From Streptomyces sp. ERV7 (GTDB lineage: Bacteria > Actinomycetota > Actinomycetes > Streptomycetales > Streptomycetaceae), in contig NZ_LYOY01000040.1 of assembly GCF_001653515.1 (NCBI RefSeq), positions 1,178,001 to 1,242,000 of the forward strand: a DNA stretch of 64,000 nucleotides. The letters run 5' to 3'. Shown piece by piece: positions 24,257 through 33,219 of this stretch. Position numbers and translations under genes: made by a program. How positions within the stretch are numbered: the first letter of the stretch is position 1; every line of letters starts with the position of its first letter. The notes under the pieces were generated by a model. That model was given only the letters and a program-made list of their open reading frames with translations, was not told where the DNA came from and ran no database searches.

Positions 24257-25015
24257 TCAGAAGCGGCGCGTGATCAGTGCGCGCTTGACTTCCTGGATCG
24301 CCTTGGTGACCTCGATGCCACGCGGGCAGGCGTCCGTGCAGTTGAACGTGGTGCGGCAGCGCCACACACCGTCCTTGTCGTTCAGGATCTCCAGGCGCTG
24401 CTCCGCGGCCTCGTCACGCGAGTCGAAGATGAAGCGGTGCGCGTTGACGATCGCCGCCGGGCCGAAGTACTGGCCGTCGTTCCAGAACACCGGGCACGAG
24501 GACGTGCACGCGGCGCACAGGATGCACTTCGTGGTGTCGTCGAAGCGCTCGCGGTCCTCGGCCGACTGCAGACGCTCGCGCGTCGGCTCGTTGCCCTTGG
24601 TGATGAGGAAGGGCATCACGTCGCGGTACGCCTGGAAGAACGGGTCCATGTCCACGACCAGGTCCTTCAGGACCGTCAGGCCCTTGATGGCCTCGACCGT
24701 GATCGGCTTCTCAGGGTTGATGTCCTTGATCAGCGTCTTGCACGCGAGCCGGTTCTTGCCGTTGATCCGCATCGCGTCCGAGCCGCAGATGCCGTGGGCG
24801 CAGGAGCGGCGGAAGGTGAGCGAGCCGTCCAGTTCCCACTTGATCTTGTGGAGACCGTCGAGCACGCGCTCCTTGGGGTCGATCTCCAGCTGGAAGTCTT
24901 CCCACATCGCCTCGTCCGAGATCTCCGGGTTGAACCGGCGGATCCGGAAGGTGACCGTGATGAGGTGGGAGGACGTGGAGTCGGCCTCAAGCTTGTCCAG
25001 GGTCGGGGTGGCCAT
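24257..25015 (-). CDS. sdhB: Succinate dehydrogenase iron-sulfur subunit
   Basis: A 252-aa protein that relays electrons from SdhA to menaquinone. The 2Fe-2S ligands are in CAHGICGSDA and the following Cys of LAC; the 4Fe-4S and 3Fe-4S clusters use CILCAACTSSCP and the later CTDACP region with its upstream Cys. Length and cluster spacing are normal. The ATG overlaps the sdhA stop by one base (TGATG), so the two are translationally coupled. It is last in sdhCDAB. Confidence 0.97.
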   Translation of the reverse strand: MATPTLDKLEADSTSSHLITVTFRIRRFNPEISDEAMWEDFQLEIDPKERVLDGLHKIKWELDGSLTFRRSCAHGICGSDAMRINGKNRLACKTLIKDINPEKPITVEAIKGLTVLKDLVVDMDPFFQAYRDVMPFLITKGNEPTRERLQSAEDRERFDDTTKCILCAACTSSCPVFWNDGQYFGPAAIVNAHRFIFDSRDEAAEQRLEILNDKDGVWRCRTTFNCTDACPRGIEVTKAIQEVKRALITRRF

Positions 25016-26769
25016 CAGTACTTACGCTCCATCGGCTGGTAGCGGGTCTGGACGACGGGCTTGTAGTCGAGTCGGATCGAGTCCTTGCCGCCGTCCGCGA
25101 CCTCGCGGTACGCCATGGTGTGGCGCATGAAGTTGACGTCGTCGCGGTTGGGGTAGTCCTCGCGGTAGTGACCGCCGCGGGACTCCTTGCGCGCCAGGGC
25201 GGACACGGCCATGACCTCGGCCAGGTCGAGCAGGTTGCCCAGCTCGATGGCCTCCAGGAGGTCGGTGTTGAACCGCTTGCCCTTGTCCTGGACCGAGACG
25301 TTCTTGTAGCGCTCGCGGAGCTCCGCGATCTTCTCCACGGCCGTCTTGATCGTCTGCTCGGTGCGGAAGACCATGACGTTGGCGTCCATGGTCTCCTGGA
25401 GCTCCTTGCGGATCACCGCGACCCGCTCGGTGCCGGTCGACGCCAGCAGGTTCTTGACCTGGTTCTGCACCAGCTCGGCCGGGTTCTCCGGCAGCTCCGC
25501 GTAGTCGGACTTCGCCGAGTACTCCGCCGCCGCGATGCCCGCGCGCTTGCCGAACACGTTGATGTCCAGGAGCGAGTTGGTGCCCAGGCGGTTGGCGCCG
25601 TGCACCGACACACAGGCCACCTCGCCGGCCGCGTACAGACCCGGGACGACGGTGGTGTTGTCCGACAGGACCTCACCCTCGACGTTGGTCGGGATGCCGC
25701 CCATGGCGTAGTGCGCGGTGGGCTGGATCGGGATCGGGTCCGTGTACGGCTCGATGCCGAGGTACGTACGGGCGAACTCGGTGATGTCCGGGAGCTTGGC
25801 GTCCAGCTGCTCCGGCGGGAGGTGCGTGAGGTCGAGGTAGACGTGGTCGCCCTCGGGACCGCAGCCGCGGCCCTCACGGATCTCGGTGTAGATGGAGCGC
25901 GAGACGACGTCACGGGACGCGAGGTCCTTCATGACCGGCGCGTACTTCTCCATGAAGCGCTCGCCGTCCTTGTTGCGGAGGATGCCGCCCTCACCGCGGG
26001 CGCCCTCCGTCAGCAGGATGCCCATGCGCCAGATGCCCGTCGGGTGGAACTGGAAGAACTCCATGTCCTCCAGCGGCAGGCCTCGGCGGTAGCAGGCGGC
26101 CTGGCCGTCACCGGTCAGGGTGTGCGCGTTGGAGGTCACCTTGAAGAACTTGCCGGTGCCGCCGGACGCGTAGATCACGGACTTCGCCTGGAAGACGTGG
26201 ATCTCGCCGGTCGCGAGCTCGTAGGCCACCACACCGGCGGACGTCTTGACGCCGTCGACCTCGGTGATGAGCTGGTCGAGCACGTAGAACTCGTTGAAGA
26301 ACTCCACGCCCTCCTTGACGCAGTTCTGGTACAGCGTCTGGAGGATCATGTGGCCGGTGCGGTCCGCGGCGTAGCAGGACCGGCGGACCGGCGCCTCGCC
26401 GTGGTTGCGCGAGTGGCCGCCGAAGCGGCGCTGGTCGATGGTGCCGTCCGGGGTGCGGTTGAACGGCAGGCCCATCTTCTCCAGGTCGAGGACCGCGTCG
26501 ATGGCCTCCTTCGCCAGGATCTCGGCGGCGTCCTGGTCGACCAGGTAGTCACCGCCCTTGACCGTGTCGAAGGTGTGCCACTCCCAGTTGTCCTCCTCCA
26601 CGTTGGCGAGCGCGGCGGCCATGCCGCCCTGCGCCGCGCCCGTGTGGGAGCGGGTGGGGTAGAGCTTCGTCAGCACCGCGGTGCGGCTGCGCTTGGTGGA
26701 CTCGATGGCCGCGCGCATGCCCGCGCCACCGGCGCCGACGATGACGGTGTCGTACTTGTGGATCTTCAT
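25015..26769 (-). CDS. sdhA: Succinate dehydrogenase flavoprotein subunit
   Basis: A 584-aa FAD subunit oxidising succinate to fumarate. It has the N-terminal dinucleotide site VIVGAGGAGMRAA, the flavin-attachment histidine in TRSHTGAAQGG, the catalytic HPTGIWRMGIL and HGANRLGTNSLLD segments, and a C-terminal helical domain with SRGGHYREDYPNRDD. Length is standard for actinobacterial SdhA. It is encoded 31 bp after sdhD and overlaps sdhB. Confidence 0.97.
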   Translation of the reverse strand: MKIHKYDTVIVGAGGAGMRAAIESTKRSRTAVLTKLYPTRSHTGAAQGGMAAALANVEEDNWEWHTFDTVKGGDYLVDQDAAEILAKEAIDAVLDLEKMGLPFNRTPDGTIDQRRFGGHSRNHGEAPVRRSCYAADRTGHMILQTLYQNCVKEGVEFFNEFYVLDQLITEVDGVKTSAGVVAYELATGEIHVFQAKSVIYASGGTGKFFKVTSNAHTLTGDGQAACYRRGLPLEDMEFFQFHPTGIWRMGILLTEGARGEGGILRNKDGERFMEKYAPVMKDLASRDVVSRSIYTEIREGRGCGPEGDHVYLDLTHLPPEQLDAKLPDITEFARTYLGIEPYTDPIPIQPTAHYAMGGIPTNVEGEVLSDNTTVVPGLYAAGEVACVSVHGANRLGTNSLLDINVFGKRAGIAAAEYSAKSDYAELPENPAELVQNQVKNLLASTGTERVAVIRKELQETMDANVMVFRTEQTIKTAVEKIAELRERYKNVSVQDKGKRFNTDLLEAIELGNLLDLAEVMAVSALARKESRGGHYREDYPNRDDVNFMRHTMAYREVADGGKDSIRLDYKPVVQTRYQPMERKY

Positions 26770-26800
26770 CAGAGAATTCCTCAGTCCCTCAGCCCGTGGC

Positions 26801-27277
26801 CTAGCGGATGTTCGGGTCGAAGGTGAAGATCACCAGCGTGCCCAGCAGGACGGTGAACACCGTGGCGGTGTAGAGCAGCATCTTCAGCCAGAAGCGGGTG
26901 TTGTCCCGCTGCGCGTAGTCGTTGATGACCGTGCGCAGGCCGTTGGCGCCGTGCAGCATCGCGAGCCACAGCATGGCCAGGTCCCAGACCTGCCAGAACG
27001 GGTTGGCCCAGCGACCCGCCACGAAGGCGAAGCCGATCTTGGAGACGCCGCCGTCGAGCACCAGCTGGATGCACAGGTGGGTGACGACCAGGACGACCAG
27101 GACGACGCCGGACAGCCGCATGAACAGCCAGCCGTACAGCTCGAAGTTGGTGCGGGTCGACTTCGGCGTCTTCTTGGTCCGCTTGCGCGGGGCCTCGATG
27201 AGCGGCGCCGGGTTGTCGGCGTCGTACAGGCTCGCGCCCTCGACCTCGCCGATCGCGGAAGTGGTTTCGGCAGACAT
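26801..27277 (-). CDS. sdhD: Succinate dehydrogenase membrane anchor, SdhD-type
   Basis: A 158-aa subunit with a hydrophilic N-terminal ~45 residues (RKRTKKTPKSTRTNFELYGW) and three membrane helices, including LFMRLSGVVLVVLVVTHLCI with the conserved Arg/Ser and His for quinone and heme, and HGANGLRTVINDYA. It is 8 bp downstream of sdhC and upstream of sdhA. It anchors the complex and carries menaquinone and heme contacts. Confidence 0.93.
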   Translation of the reverse strand: MSAETTSAIGEVEGASLYDADNPAPLIEAPRKRTKKTPKSTRTNFELYGWLFMRLSGVVLVVLVVTHLCIQLVLDGGVSKIGFAFVAGRWANPFWQVWDLAMLWLAMLHGANGLRTVINDYAQRDNTRFWLKMLLYTATVFTVLLGTLVIFTFDPNIR

Positions 27278-27285
27278 GTCAGACC

Positions 27286-27666
27286 TCAGCTCCCGAACAG
27301 TTCACGTGCGGCGTGGCCGAGCACGGGCAGAATCGCGCCGATCATCAGGATGAGCCAGATGATCACGACGGACCACAGCATCTGCTTCTGGTAGCGGGGG
27401 CCCTTGGCCCAGAAGTCGACCGCGATGATGCGGAGACCGTTGAGCGCGTGGAAGAGGATGGCGGCGACGAGGCCGTACTCCAAAAGAGCCACGATGGGCG
27501 TCTTGTAGGTAGCGACGACCTTGTCGTAGTCCTCGGGGGAGACACGCACGAGGGCGGTGTCGAGGACATGGACGAACAGGAAGAAGAAGATGAGGACACC
27601 GGTGACTCGATGAGCCACCCACGACCACATGCCTTCCCGGCCGCGGTACAGCGTTCCAGCCGGCAC
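27286..27666 (-). CDS. sdhC: Succinate dehydrogenase cytochrome b556 subunit
   Basis: A 126-aa heme-binding anchor. The SdhC start is LYRGREGMWSWVAHRVTGV, with the SxxHR motif, followed by helices LIFFFLFVHVLDTAL (heme His), VAAILFHALNGLRI and a last hydrophobic helix. GTG start with GGAGGG 7 nt upstream. It is the first gene of the sdh operon. The upstream minus strand has a TACGAT box near 27753-27758 as a possible -10. Confidence 0.95.
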   Translation of the reverse strand: MPAGTLYRGREGMWSWVAHRVTGVLIFFFLFVHVLDTALVRVSPEDYDKVVATYKTPIVALLEYGLVAAILFHALNGLRIIAVDFWAKGPRYQKQMLWSVVIIWLILMIGAILPVLGHAARELFGS

Positions 27667-27882
27667 GGAAAAACCCTCCGGGAGCGGGGACTAGGGCCGG
27701 CCGGCTTGACTGTCGGTCTGACCCGGCCGGGTACGGTCCACCGGCCCCGGTCATCGTAGCGACGAGATGTCGGTTCGTTCGCGCGGGGTCCTCAGGTGTG
27801 ATCAAACAGGCAATCAATCTGCCACGGACGGGCTAGGGACAGGGCCGGACGGGCCGTCACGGGGCCGGTGGTGGGCGCGGGT

Positions 27883-28704
27883 TCAGCGGGGCGCGCCCGC
27901 TGTGTCCGGTTCTGGATGGTTGGTCATGAGATGGGTGAGCCGGGCACGGGCGAGTCGGCGCAGCTCGTCGGCGGCGATGGCCCGCTCCTCGTCCTGCTCG
28001 TTGGTCATCCGCACCCGGATGCCCCCGAGCATCTCGTTCAGGTGTTCGGTGGGTCGCCGCCCGGCCAGACAGATCACGAAGGCGTGCCCGAACCGGCTCT
28101 CGTACGCGGCGTGCGCGGCCCGCAGCGCGGTGTGGGCCGACTGCGGGGCCGTGGCGTCGAGGCCCGGGGAGCGCTCCTCGGCCAGTGCCTCGGTGAGGTC
28201 GTCGGGGGAGAGGTCGTAGCTCGCCTCGTCGGCCGCGGCGAGCAGGGCGTCCAGATCCGGGTAGGGGCGGTGGGCGGCCATCCGCAGGGCCCAGCGGCGG
28301 CTGGCGCAGCAGGCGAGCAGCACGGCTTCGGCGGCGGGCCCGGGGGCGCGGTTGAACCGCGTCAGACCGTCCTCGGCCGGGCCGGGGCCGGGCTCGTGGT
28401 CCGGCCCGGAGTCCGCCTCGAAGTCGGGTGCGAAGTCGGGTGCGAAGTCCTGCTCGCGGACCGGTTCGTACGGGCCCGGGATGACCGGGTTGGTGTAGGT
28501 CTGGCCCGGTATGGCCGGGCGGCCCCTGGTACGGGGAGTGTGATGAAGTGGCGGCGGTCGCTTCCGGGGGCCGGCGTGGGAATCGCTGGACAGCGTGGGC
28601 TCCTCGAACGAACGACGAACGGCGGCCGGCGACGGCTTCGTGCGCGCGCCGGCGGGAGACAGCTGGAGAGGCGGGAGGTGAAGAAGAGGTGGGAGTGCCG
28701 CCAC
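27883..28704 (-). CDS. OHCU decarboxylase-like protein with disordered N-terminus
   Basis: The C-terminal ~165 residues match 2-oxo-4-hydroxy-4-carboxy-5-ureidoimidazoline decarboxylase, the last step from urate to allantoin: LTRFNRAPGPAAEAVLLACC, AAHRPYPDLDALLA and YESRFGHAFVICLAGR. The N-terminal ~100 residues are low-complexity, with a 12-bp tandem repeat encoding DFAP units. The start is unclear: GTG at 28704 is the only standard one before the domain and has no ribosome-binding site, whereas CTG at 28593 has GAGGAG 6 nt upstream. No other uricase-pathway genes are nearby. Confidence 0.75.
   Translation of the reverse strand: MAALPPLLHLPPLQLSPAGARTKPSPAAVRRSFEEPTLSSDSHAGPRKRPPPLHHTPRTRGRPAIPGQTYTNPVIPGPYEPVREQDFAPDFAPDFEADSGPDHEPGPGPAEDGLTRFNRAPGPAAEAVLLACCASRRWALRMAAHRPYPDLDALLAAADEASYDLSPDDLTEALAEERSPGLDATAPQSAHTALRAAHAAYESRFGHAFVICLAGRRPTEHLNEMLGGIRVRMTNEQDEERAIAADELRRLARARLTHLMTNHPEPDTAGAPR
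28422..28453. repeat. 12-bp tandem repeat inside the OHCU-like gene
   Basis: cgaagtcgggtg is repeated twice and followed by a partial copy (cgaagtcc). It encodes the DFAPDFAPDF stretch in the disordered N-terminus. Confidence 0.75.
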
Positions 28705-28846
28705 GCTATCGATGCGCGGTGGAGGGTGCCCGACGGTTGCGCGAATTTCACCCGGACGTGAGGGGTGGGATGCGCATGGTGGACGCCTCCCGGGCTCCCC
28801 GCCTCTCCTTCGCCGAGGTTGTTCCCGTATGGGAGGATTCAGAGTG

Positions 28847-30490
28847 ATGTCGCAGTCCAGGAGTGCCGGCGGCGCCGACGGCGCCCGCGGTGACCGGACG
28901 CCCCGGATGAGCCGGGGCGCCCTGGTGGCACGCGTCGCCGTCGCGGCGGCGGCCGCCCTCGCGCTCACCGTGGTGGTCTGGCCCGAGGACGACACCCACG
29001 GCGGCCACGGCGGCCGGGTCGACCCCAAGCCCGGCGCCTCCTCCTCGCCCGCCCAGATCTACCCGATCTCCTCGCCGCCCCGCACGATCCCCTCCGTACG
29101 GCAGCACGAGCCCGCCCGCGGCCCCGGCTTCCGGCCCGTCGCCGGCACCCGCGTCGTCGTTCCCAGTGGGAGTGAGGCGCTCGCGGACGAGGCGCAGCTG
29201 CTCGCGGGGGAGCTCGACAAGGAGTATGTGCAGGGCGCGGCGCCCCGGCCCGGCGACATCGAGCTGGCGCTGGACCCGAAGGCCAAGGCCACCCCCGAGT
29301 CGTACACGCTGGCCGCCCGCGAGCGGACCGTGCGGATCACCGGCCCCGACGAGGCCGGGGTCTTCTACGGCACCCGCACCCTCAAGCAGGCGCTGCGCGA
29401 CGGCGGGGTGATGCCCGAGGGCGTCGTCGAGGACTGGCCCGACCGCCCCCAGCGCGGGCTCAACCTGGACATCGCGCGCAAGCCGTTCACGGCCGGCTGG
29501 ATCGAGGGCCGGCTGCGCGAGATGGCCGACCTCAAGCTGAACCAGCTCGGGCTGCACTTCTCCGACGACCAGGGCTTCCGGATCGAGTCCTCCTCGCACC
29601 CCGAGGTCGTCTCGCGCGACCACCTCAGCAAGCGCGAGGTCGAGCGGATCGTGGCGCTCGCCCGGCGGCTGCACATCGAGGTGGTCCCCGAGATCGACTC
29701 GCCGGGACACCTGGGCGCGGTGATCAAGGCCCACCCCGCGCTCGGGCTGCGCGGCGCGAGCGGGCGCACCGTCCCGGGCGCGGTCGACATAGCGAACCCG
29801 GACGCGGCGCGGATCGTCGACGACCTGCTGCGCGAGTACGCGGATCTGTTCCCCGGCGCCTACTGGCACCTCGGCGGCGACGAGTACCTCGCCCTGACCG
29901 CCAAGGACCCGGCGGCCGCCTATCCGGGCCTGGCCGCCGCCGCACGCGCCAAGTACGGCCCCAAGGCGGGCATAGCGGATCTGGCGACCGGCTGGCTCAA
30001 CGACCGGGCGGCGGTGCTGCGCCCGTACGGCAAGAAGTTCAAGGCCTGGAACGACGGCTACTTCAAGGGCACCTCCGTCGCCCCCGACCCGGCCCGCGAG
30101 GTCGAGTACTGGACCGGCAAGGAGCTCGGCGCCCGCCCGCCCGAGGAGTACCTGGGCGAGGGCCGCAGAACGGTCAACCTCAACGACGAGTACCTGTACT
30201 ACGTCCTGGGCGAGCCCAACGCCTTCAAGTACCCCACCGGCCGGCGCATCTACCAGGAGTGGACGCCGCTGGTGCTGCGCGGCACCAAGCCCGTCGCCGC
30301 CCGCTACTCCGACCAGGTGCTCGGCGCCCGGTTCGCCGTCTGGTGCGACTACGCCGGCGCGCAGACCCAGGACCAGGTGGCCCGGGGCATCCGGATGCCG
30401 CTGCGCGCCCTCGCCCAGAAGCTGTGGGACCCGCGCACCCCGGCGCTGGACTGGGAGGAGTTCAAGGAGCTCGCCGACAAGCTGGGGTGA
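28847..30490 (+). CDS. Beta-N-acetylhexosaminidase, GH20
   Basis: A 547-aa extracellular enzyme removing terminal GlcNAc/GalNAc, for example from chitin oligomers. A single N-terminal membrane segment (ALVARVAVAAAAALALTVVVW) secretes or anchors it. A GH20b-like alpha/beta domain (~110-210) precedes the barrel starting RGLNLDIARKPFTAGWI, with catalytic Asp-Glu in HLGGDEYL and later WCDYAG. ATG at 28847 lies 10 nt after GGGAGG; GTG at 28844 is equally possible. It is divergent from the OHCU-like gene. Confidence 0.92.
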   Translation: MSQSRSAGGADGARGDRTPRMSRGALVARVAVAAAAALALTVVVWPEDDTHGGHGGRVDPKPGASSSPAQIYPISSPPRTIPSVRQHEPARGPGFRPVAGTRVVVPSGSEALADEAQLLAGELDKEYVQGAAPRPGDIELALDPKAKATPESYTLAARERTVRITGPDEAGVFYGTRTLKQALRDGGVMPEGVVEDWPDRPQRGLNLDIARKPFTAGWIEGRLREMADLKLNQLGLHFSDDQGFRIESSSHPEVVSRDHLSKREVERIVALARRLHIEVVPEIDSPGHLGAVIKAHPALGLRGASGRTVPGAVDIANPDAARIVDDLLREYADLFPGAYWHLGGDEYLALTAKDPAAAYPGLAAAARAKYGPKAGIADLATGWLNDRAAVLRPYGKKFKAWNDGYFKGTSVAPDPAREVEYWTGKELGARPPEEYLGEGRRTVNLNDEYLYYVLGEPNAFKYPTGRRIYQEWTPLVLRGTKPVAARYSDQVLGARFAVWCDYAGAQTQDQVARGIRMPLRALAQKLWDPRTPALDWEEFKELADKLG

Positions 30491-30508
30491 GCCCCGCCCG
30501 GGCCCCGC

Positions 30509-30540
30509 TGTGACACTTCCGGCCGCCCGCGCGCAGAACA
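30509..30540 (+). promoter_or_regulatory. Conserved TGTGACACTT element upstream of the first ECF sigma gene
   Basis: TGTGACACTT-C-CGGCC-GCCC followed by CGCAGAA sits just before the sigma gene. A near-copy occurs at 33215-33250 after the third gene of the locus. The recurrence suggests a promoter or regulator site. Confidence 0.45.
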
Positions 30541-30544
30541 GACC

Positions 30545-31135
30545 ATGGGGGGTCGGGACCAGGGTCGTGGCCGGATACGGACCGACGACGCGGAGCTCGG
30601 GGCGGCCGTCGCACGTGCCCAGGAGGGGGACGAGCGGGCCTTCGCCGTCGTCTACCGGCTGGTTCATCCGGGGCTGCTCGCCCAGATGCGGGCGCTGGTG
30701 GGGCCGGAGGCCGAGGACGTGGCGTCCGATGCGTGGCTGGAGATCGCCCGTGACCTGGGGCGGTTCCGGGGCGACGGGGCGGGCTTCCGCGGCTGGGCAG
30801 CGACCATCGCACGCCACCGCGCCCTGGACCTGCTGCGCCGCCAGCGGCGAAGACCGCGCACCGTCGGGCTCGACCAGGAGGCGCTTGAGCTGCCGGGCGG
30901 CCAGGACACGGCCGAGGCGGCCCTGGAGTTCCTGTCGACCCGCTGGGCGCTCCAGCTGATCGCCACGCTGCCGCGCGAGCAGGCGGAGGCGGTGCTGCTG
31001 CGGGTGGTGGCCGGGCTCGACGGGGTGGCGGCCGGGCGGGTCCTCGGCAAGCGCCCCGGGTCGGTGCGCACCTCGGCGCACCGGGGGCTGCGGCGCCTCG
31101 CGCAGGGGCTGGGGCCGGAGCGGGACCGGCCCTGA
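30545..31135 (+). CDS. ECF-type RNA polymerase sigma factor
   Basis: A 196-aa sigma-70 family protein. Region 2 covers ~residues 20-90 (EAEDVASDAWLEIARDLGRF, GWAATIARHRALDLLRRQ) and region 4 covers ~130-185 (LPREQAEAVLLRVVAGL, GKRPGSVRTSAHRGLRRL). It is paralogous to the next sigma gene, sharing much of region 2 and the KRPG-VRT-AHRGL recognition helix, so a tandem duplication is likely. A strong terminator separates the two. No linked anti-sigma gene is adjacent to this copy. Confidence 0.88.
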   Translation: MGGRDQGRGRIRTDDAELGAAVARAQEGDERAFAVVYRLVHPGLLAQMRALVGPEAEDVASDAWLEIARDLGRFRGDGAGFRGWAATIARHRALDLLRRQRRRPRTVGLDQEALELPGGQDTAEAALEFLSTRWALQLIATLPREQAEAVLLRVVAGLDGVAAGRVLGKRPGSVRTSAHRGLRRLAQGLGPERDRP

Positions 31136-31184
31136 CGGCGGCCGGGTACCCGCGGGGCTGCTGCGGGCGGCATGTGCGCGGAAG

Positions 31185-31228
31185 GACGGCCGGGGCCGCC
31201 ACCCCCCACAGGAGAGGCCCCGGCCGTC
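31185..31228 (+). terminator. Hairpin terminator between the two ECF sigma genes
   Basis: A perfect 13-bp inverted repeat (GACGGCCGGGGCC at 31185-31197 and GGCCCCGGCCGTC at 31216-31228) with an 18-nt loop follows the first sigma gene by 50 bp. It is followed by ttcc without a long T-run, as is usual in Streptomyces. Confidence 0.75.
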
Positions 31229-31426
31229 TTCCGTCGGGGCCGTGTGGCGACCCCGTACTCCTCTCAGCGCCAAGGCTGCGTTTTCTGTCACACCGCGCTG
31301 TGTCAGCGAATTGTTGCGGGTTGTACAAGTAATGGACTTAACCGCCGCCAAGGCCGTAGCGTGCTCCTTCGCGCCGGTCGGCGCGGCAGCGATGACCGGC
31401 TGCGACACCAGGGCAGGGTGCAGGGA

Positions 31427-32068
31427 GTGCAGGGGGAAGACGCGGAGCTGACCACCGCGATACTCGCGGCACAGGACGGCGACGAGAACGCGTTCCGTGT
31501 TGTGTACCGCGCGGTGCACCCACGCCTGCTCGGCTACACCCGCACGCTCGTCGGCGAGGCCGACGCGGAGGACGTGACGTCCGAGGCGTGGCTCCAGATA
31601 GCCCGCGACATCGAGCGGTTCAGCGGCGACGCGGACCGGTTCCGCGGCTGGGCCGCCACCATCGCCCGCAACCGGGCCCTCGACCACATCAGGATGCGCG
31701 GCCGGCGCCCCGCCGTCGGCGGTGACGAGACCGAGCTGACCGGTCGCGCCGCCGACTCGGACACCGCGGGCGAGGCGATGGAGTCCCTCGCCACCGGACG
31801 TACGATGGCGCTCATCGCGCAACTCCCGCAGGACCAGGCCGAGGCCGTGGTGCTGCGGGTGGTGGTCGGACTCGACGCCAAGACCGCGGCCCAGACCCTC
31901 GGCAAGCGGCCCGGCGCGGTGCGGACGGCCGCGCACCGCGGCCTCAAGCGGCTGGCCGAACTGCTGGGGACGGAGAACGCCCCGGCGGATCTCGGCGGTG
32001 TGCCGCCGCAACGGAACCGGTCGTGCGGTGTGACGCAATCGGGCGCGCCGACGCAGAAGGACATGTGA
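31427..32068 (+). CDS. ECF-type RNA polymerase sigma factor, paired with a candidate anti-sigma gene
   Basis: About 213 aa. Region 2 includes FRVVYRAVHPRLLGYTRTLVGEADAEDV with GWAATIARNRALDHIRM; region 4 includes LPQDQAEAVVLRVVVGL and GKRPGAVRTAAHRGLKRL. GTG at 31427 is preferred (GGGA just upstream); GTG at 31418 is nearly equal. The stop overlaps the ATG of the following membrane protein by one base, the layout of a sigma/anti-sigma pair. It is closely related to the sigma gene upstream. The 31229-31426 leader is AT-richer and probably holds its promoter. Confidence 0.88.
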   Translation: MQGEDAELTTAILAAQDGDENAFRVVYRAVHPRLLGYTRTLVGEADAEDVTSEAWLQIARDIERFSGDADRFRGWAATIARNRALDHIRMRGRRPAVGGDETELTGRAADSDTAGEAMESLATGRTMALIAQLPQDQAEAVVLRVVVGLDAKTAAQTLGKRPGAVRTAAHRGLKRLAELLGTENAPADLGGVPPQRNRSCGVTQSGAPTQKDM

Positions 32069-33219
32069 TGGCCGACGAGCGCCACGAATGGCTGGACGAG
32101 GATGTCGCGGAGCGGTTGCTGCGCGGCGAGAACGTCGTTCCCGCCGACGACCGCGCCCGCGAGCAGGCCGAACGGCTCTCCGCCGTGCTGCGCGCGCTGG
32201 CGGGTCCGGACGTACGGCAGGCCATGGAAGCCCCGGCCGCCCGTGAACTGCCGGGCGAGGCGGCCGCGCTGGCCGCGTTCCGCCGGGCCCGCGCCGAGGC
32301 CGGTGCCCCCTCGGGCGCCCTGGCCGACACGGTCGTACGGGTCGGCCGCGAGCGCCGTGGCACCCGTGCGCCCCGACGGCTGCGGCCGGTCCGCTTCGGT
32401 CTGGCCGCCGCGCTGGCCGGATGCGCCCTGGGCGGCGTCGCCATGGCCGCCGGGACCGGAGTGCTGCCGGGCCTCGGCGCCGCAGACGAGCCGGTGGCGT
32501 CCGTGTCGGCCGCCACCCCAGGGCCGATCTCCTCGGACTCGCCGTCGGCACGCACCGGCGCCCCCGTCACCCCGCGGTCGCCCACGCCGGACCGCAGCCC
32601 GTCGGGCCGGGCGGCCACGCCGGGCGCCACCTCGTCGGGCTCGGCCGAGCCGCCGAAGGCGACGCCCGACACCACGGCGACGAGCGAGGGCAAGCAGGGC
32701 GACTGGGCCACCAAGAAGGTCGAGTACTGCCGGGACTTCCGCTCCGGTCGCCTCGACCAGACGCGCCGGCATCGGCTGGAAATCGCCGCTCTGGGCGCCG
32801 CGCGGGTGAAGCAGTTCTGCGACAGCGTGATCGAGGAGGCGGAGCGCGGAGGCAAGGGCGGCTCCGGAGGCAAGGGCGACTCGGGCGGCGAGGGCGGCTC
32901 CGGCGACGACAAGGGGGATGGCCATGGCGGCCACGGCGGTACCTCCGGAGGGCGCGGCAGCCGTGACGGCTCGGTCCTGAAGCTGCCCACGGTGAGCTGG
33001 TCGACACCGCCCACGGGCGGCTCACCTGCGCTCCCCGGGCTGCCGGGCGTTCCCGGCGCGGGCGACGCCGACCGGAGCGGTCCGACCCTGCCGCCCGCCG
33101 TGCCGGTCGCCCCGCCGGCCTCCCGCGCGCTCCCGAAGCAGCACCCGACGGCGCTGCTCGGCGCGGCCGTGCCGGGCGCCCACCGGGCGCTCGCACACGG
33201 GCTCGACCGACTGGTGTGA
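32068..33219 (+). CDS. Single-pass membrane protein, candidate anti-sigma factor
   Basis: A 383-aa protein with a cytoplasmic N-terminus of ~125 residues (acidic start DERHEWLDEDVAERLLRGE), one membrane helix (FGLAAALAGCALGGVAMAA), and a long extracellular part rich in Ser, Thr, Pro, Gly and Lys, with one conserved-looking patch carrying two Cys (KVEYCRDFRSGRLDQ, VKQFCDSVIEEAERG). Its ATG overlaps the sigma-factor stop, so it is probably the cognate anti-sigma or sensor. No zinc HxxxCxxC motif is seen, so this is inference from context. Confidence 0.7.
   Translation: MADERHEWLDEDVAERLLRGENVVPADDRAREQAERLSAVLRALAGPDVRQAMEAPAARELPGEAAALAAFRRARAEAGAPSGALADTVVRVGRERRGTRAPRRLRPVRFGLAAALAGCALGGVAMAAGTGVLPGLGAADEPVASVSAATPGPISSDSPSARTGAPVTPRSPTPDRSPSGRAATPGATSSGSAEPPKATPDTTATSEGKQGDWATKKVEYCRDFRSGRLDQTRRHRLEIAALGAARVKQFCDSVIEEAERGGKGGSGGKGDSGGEGGSGDDKGDGHGGHGGTSGGRGSRDGSVLKLPTVSWSTPPTGGSPALPGLPGVPGAGDADRSGPTLPPAVPVAPPASRALPKQHPTALLGAAVPGAHRALAHGLDRLV

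Noticed and set aside
27753..27758. Firm promoter call for the sdh operon
   Set aside because: TACGAT is suggestive, but no -35 at 16-18 bp spacing was found, so only a mention was kept in the sdhC entry.
31321..31332. TTGTACAA palindrome upstream of the second ECF sigma gene as an operator
   Set aside because: Only 8 bp, a single copy and no matching site elsewhere in the window; too weak to claim.
28748..32551. 1267-codon antisense open frame across the hexosaminidase and sigma genes
   Set aside because: Same GC-driven artefact; no homology-like motifs and it runs across several real plus-strand genes and a terminator.
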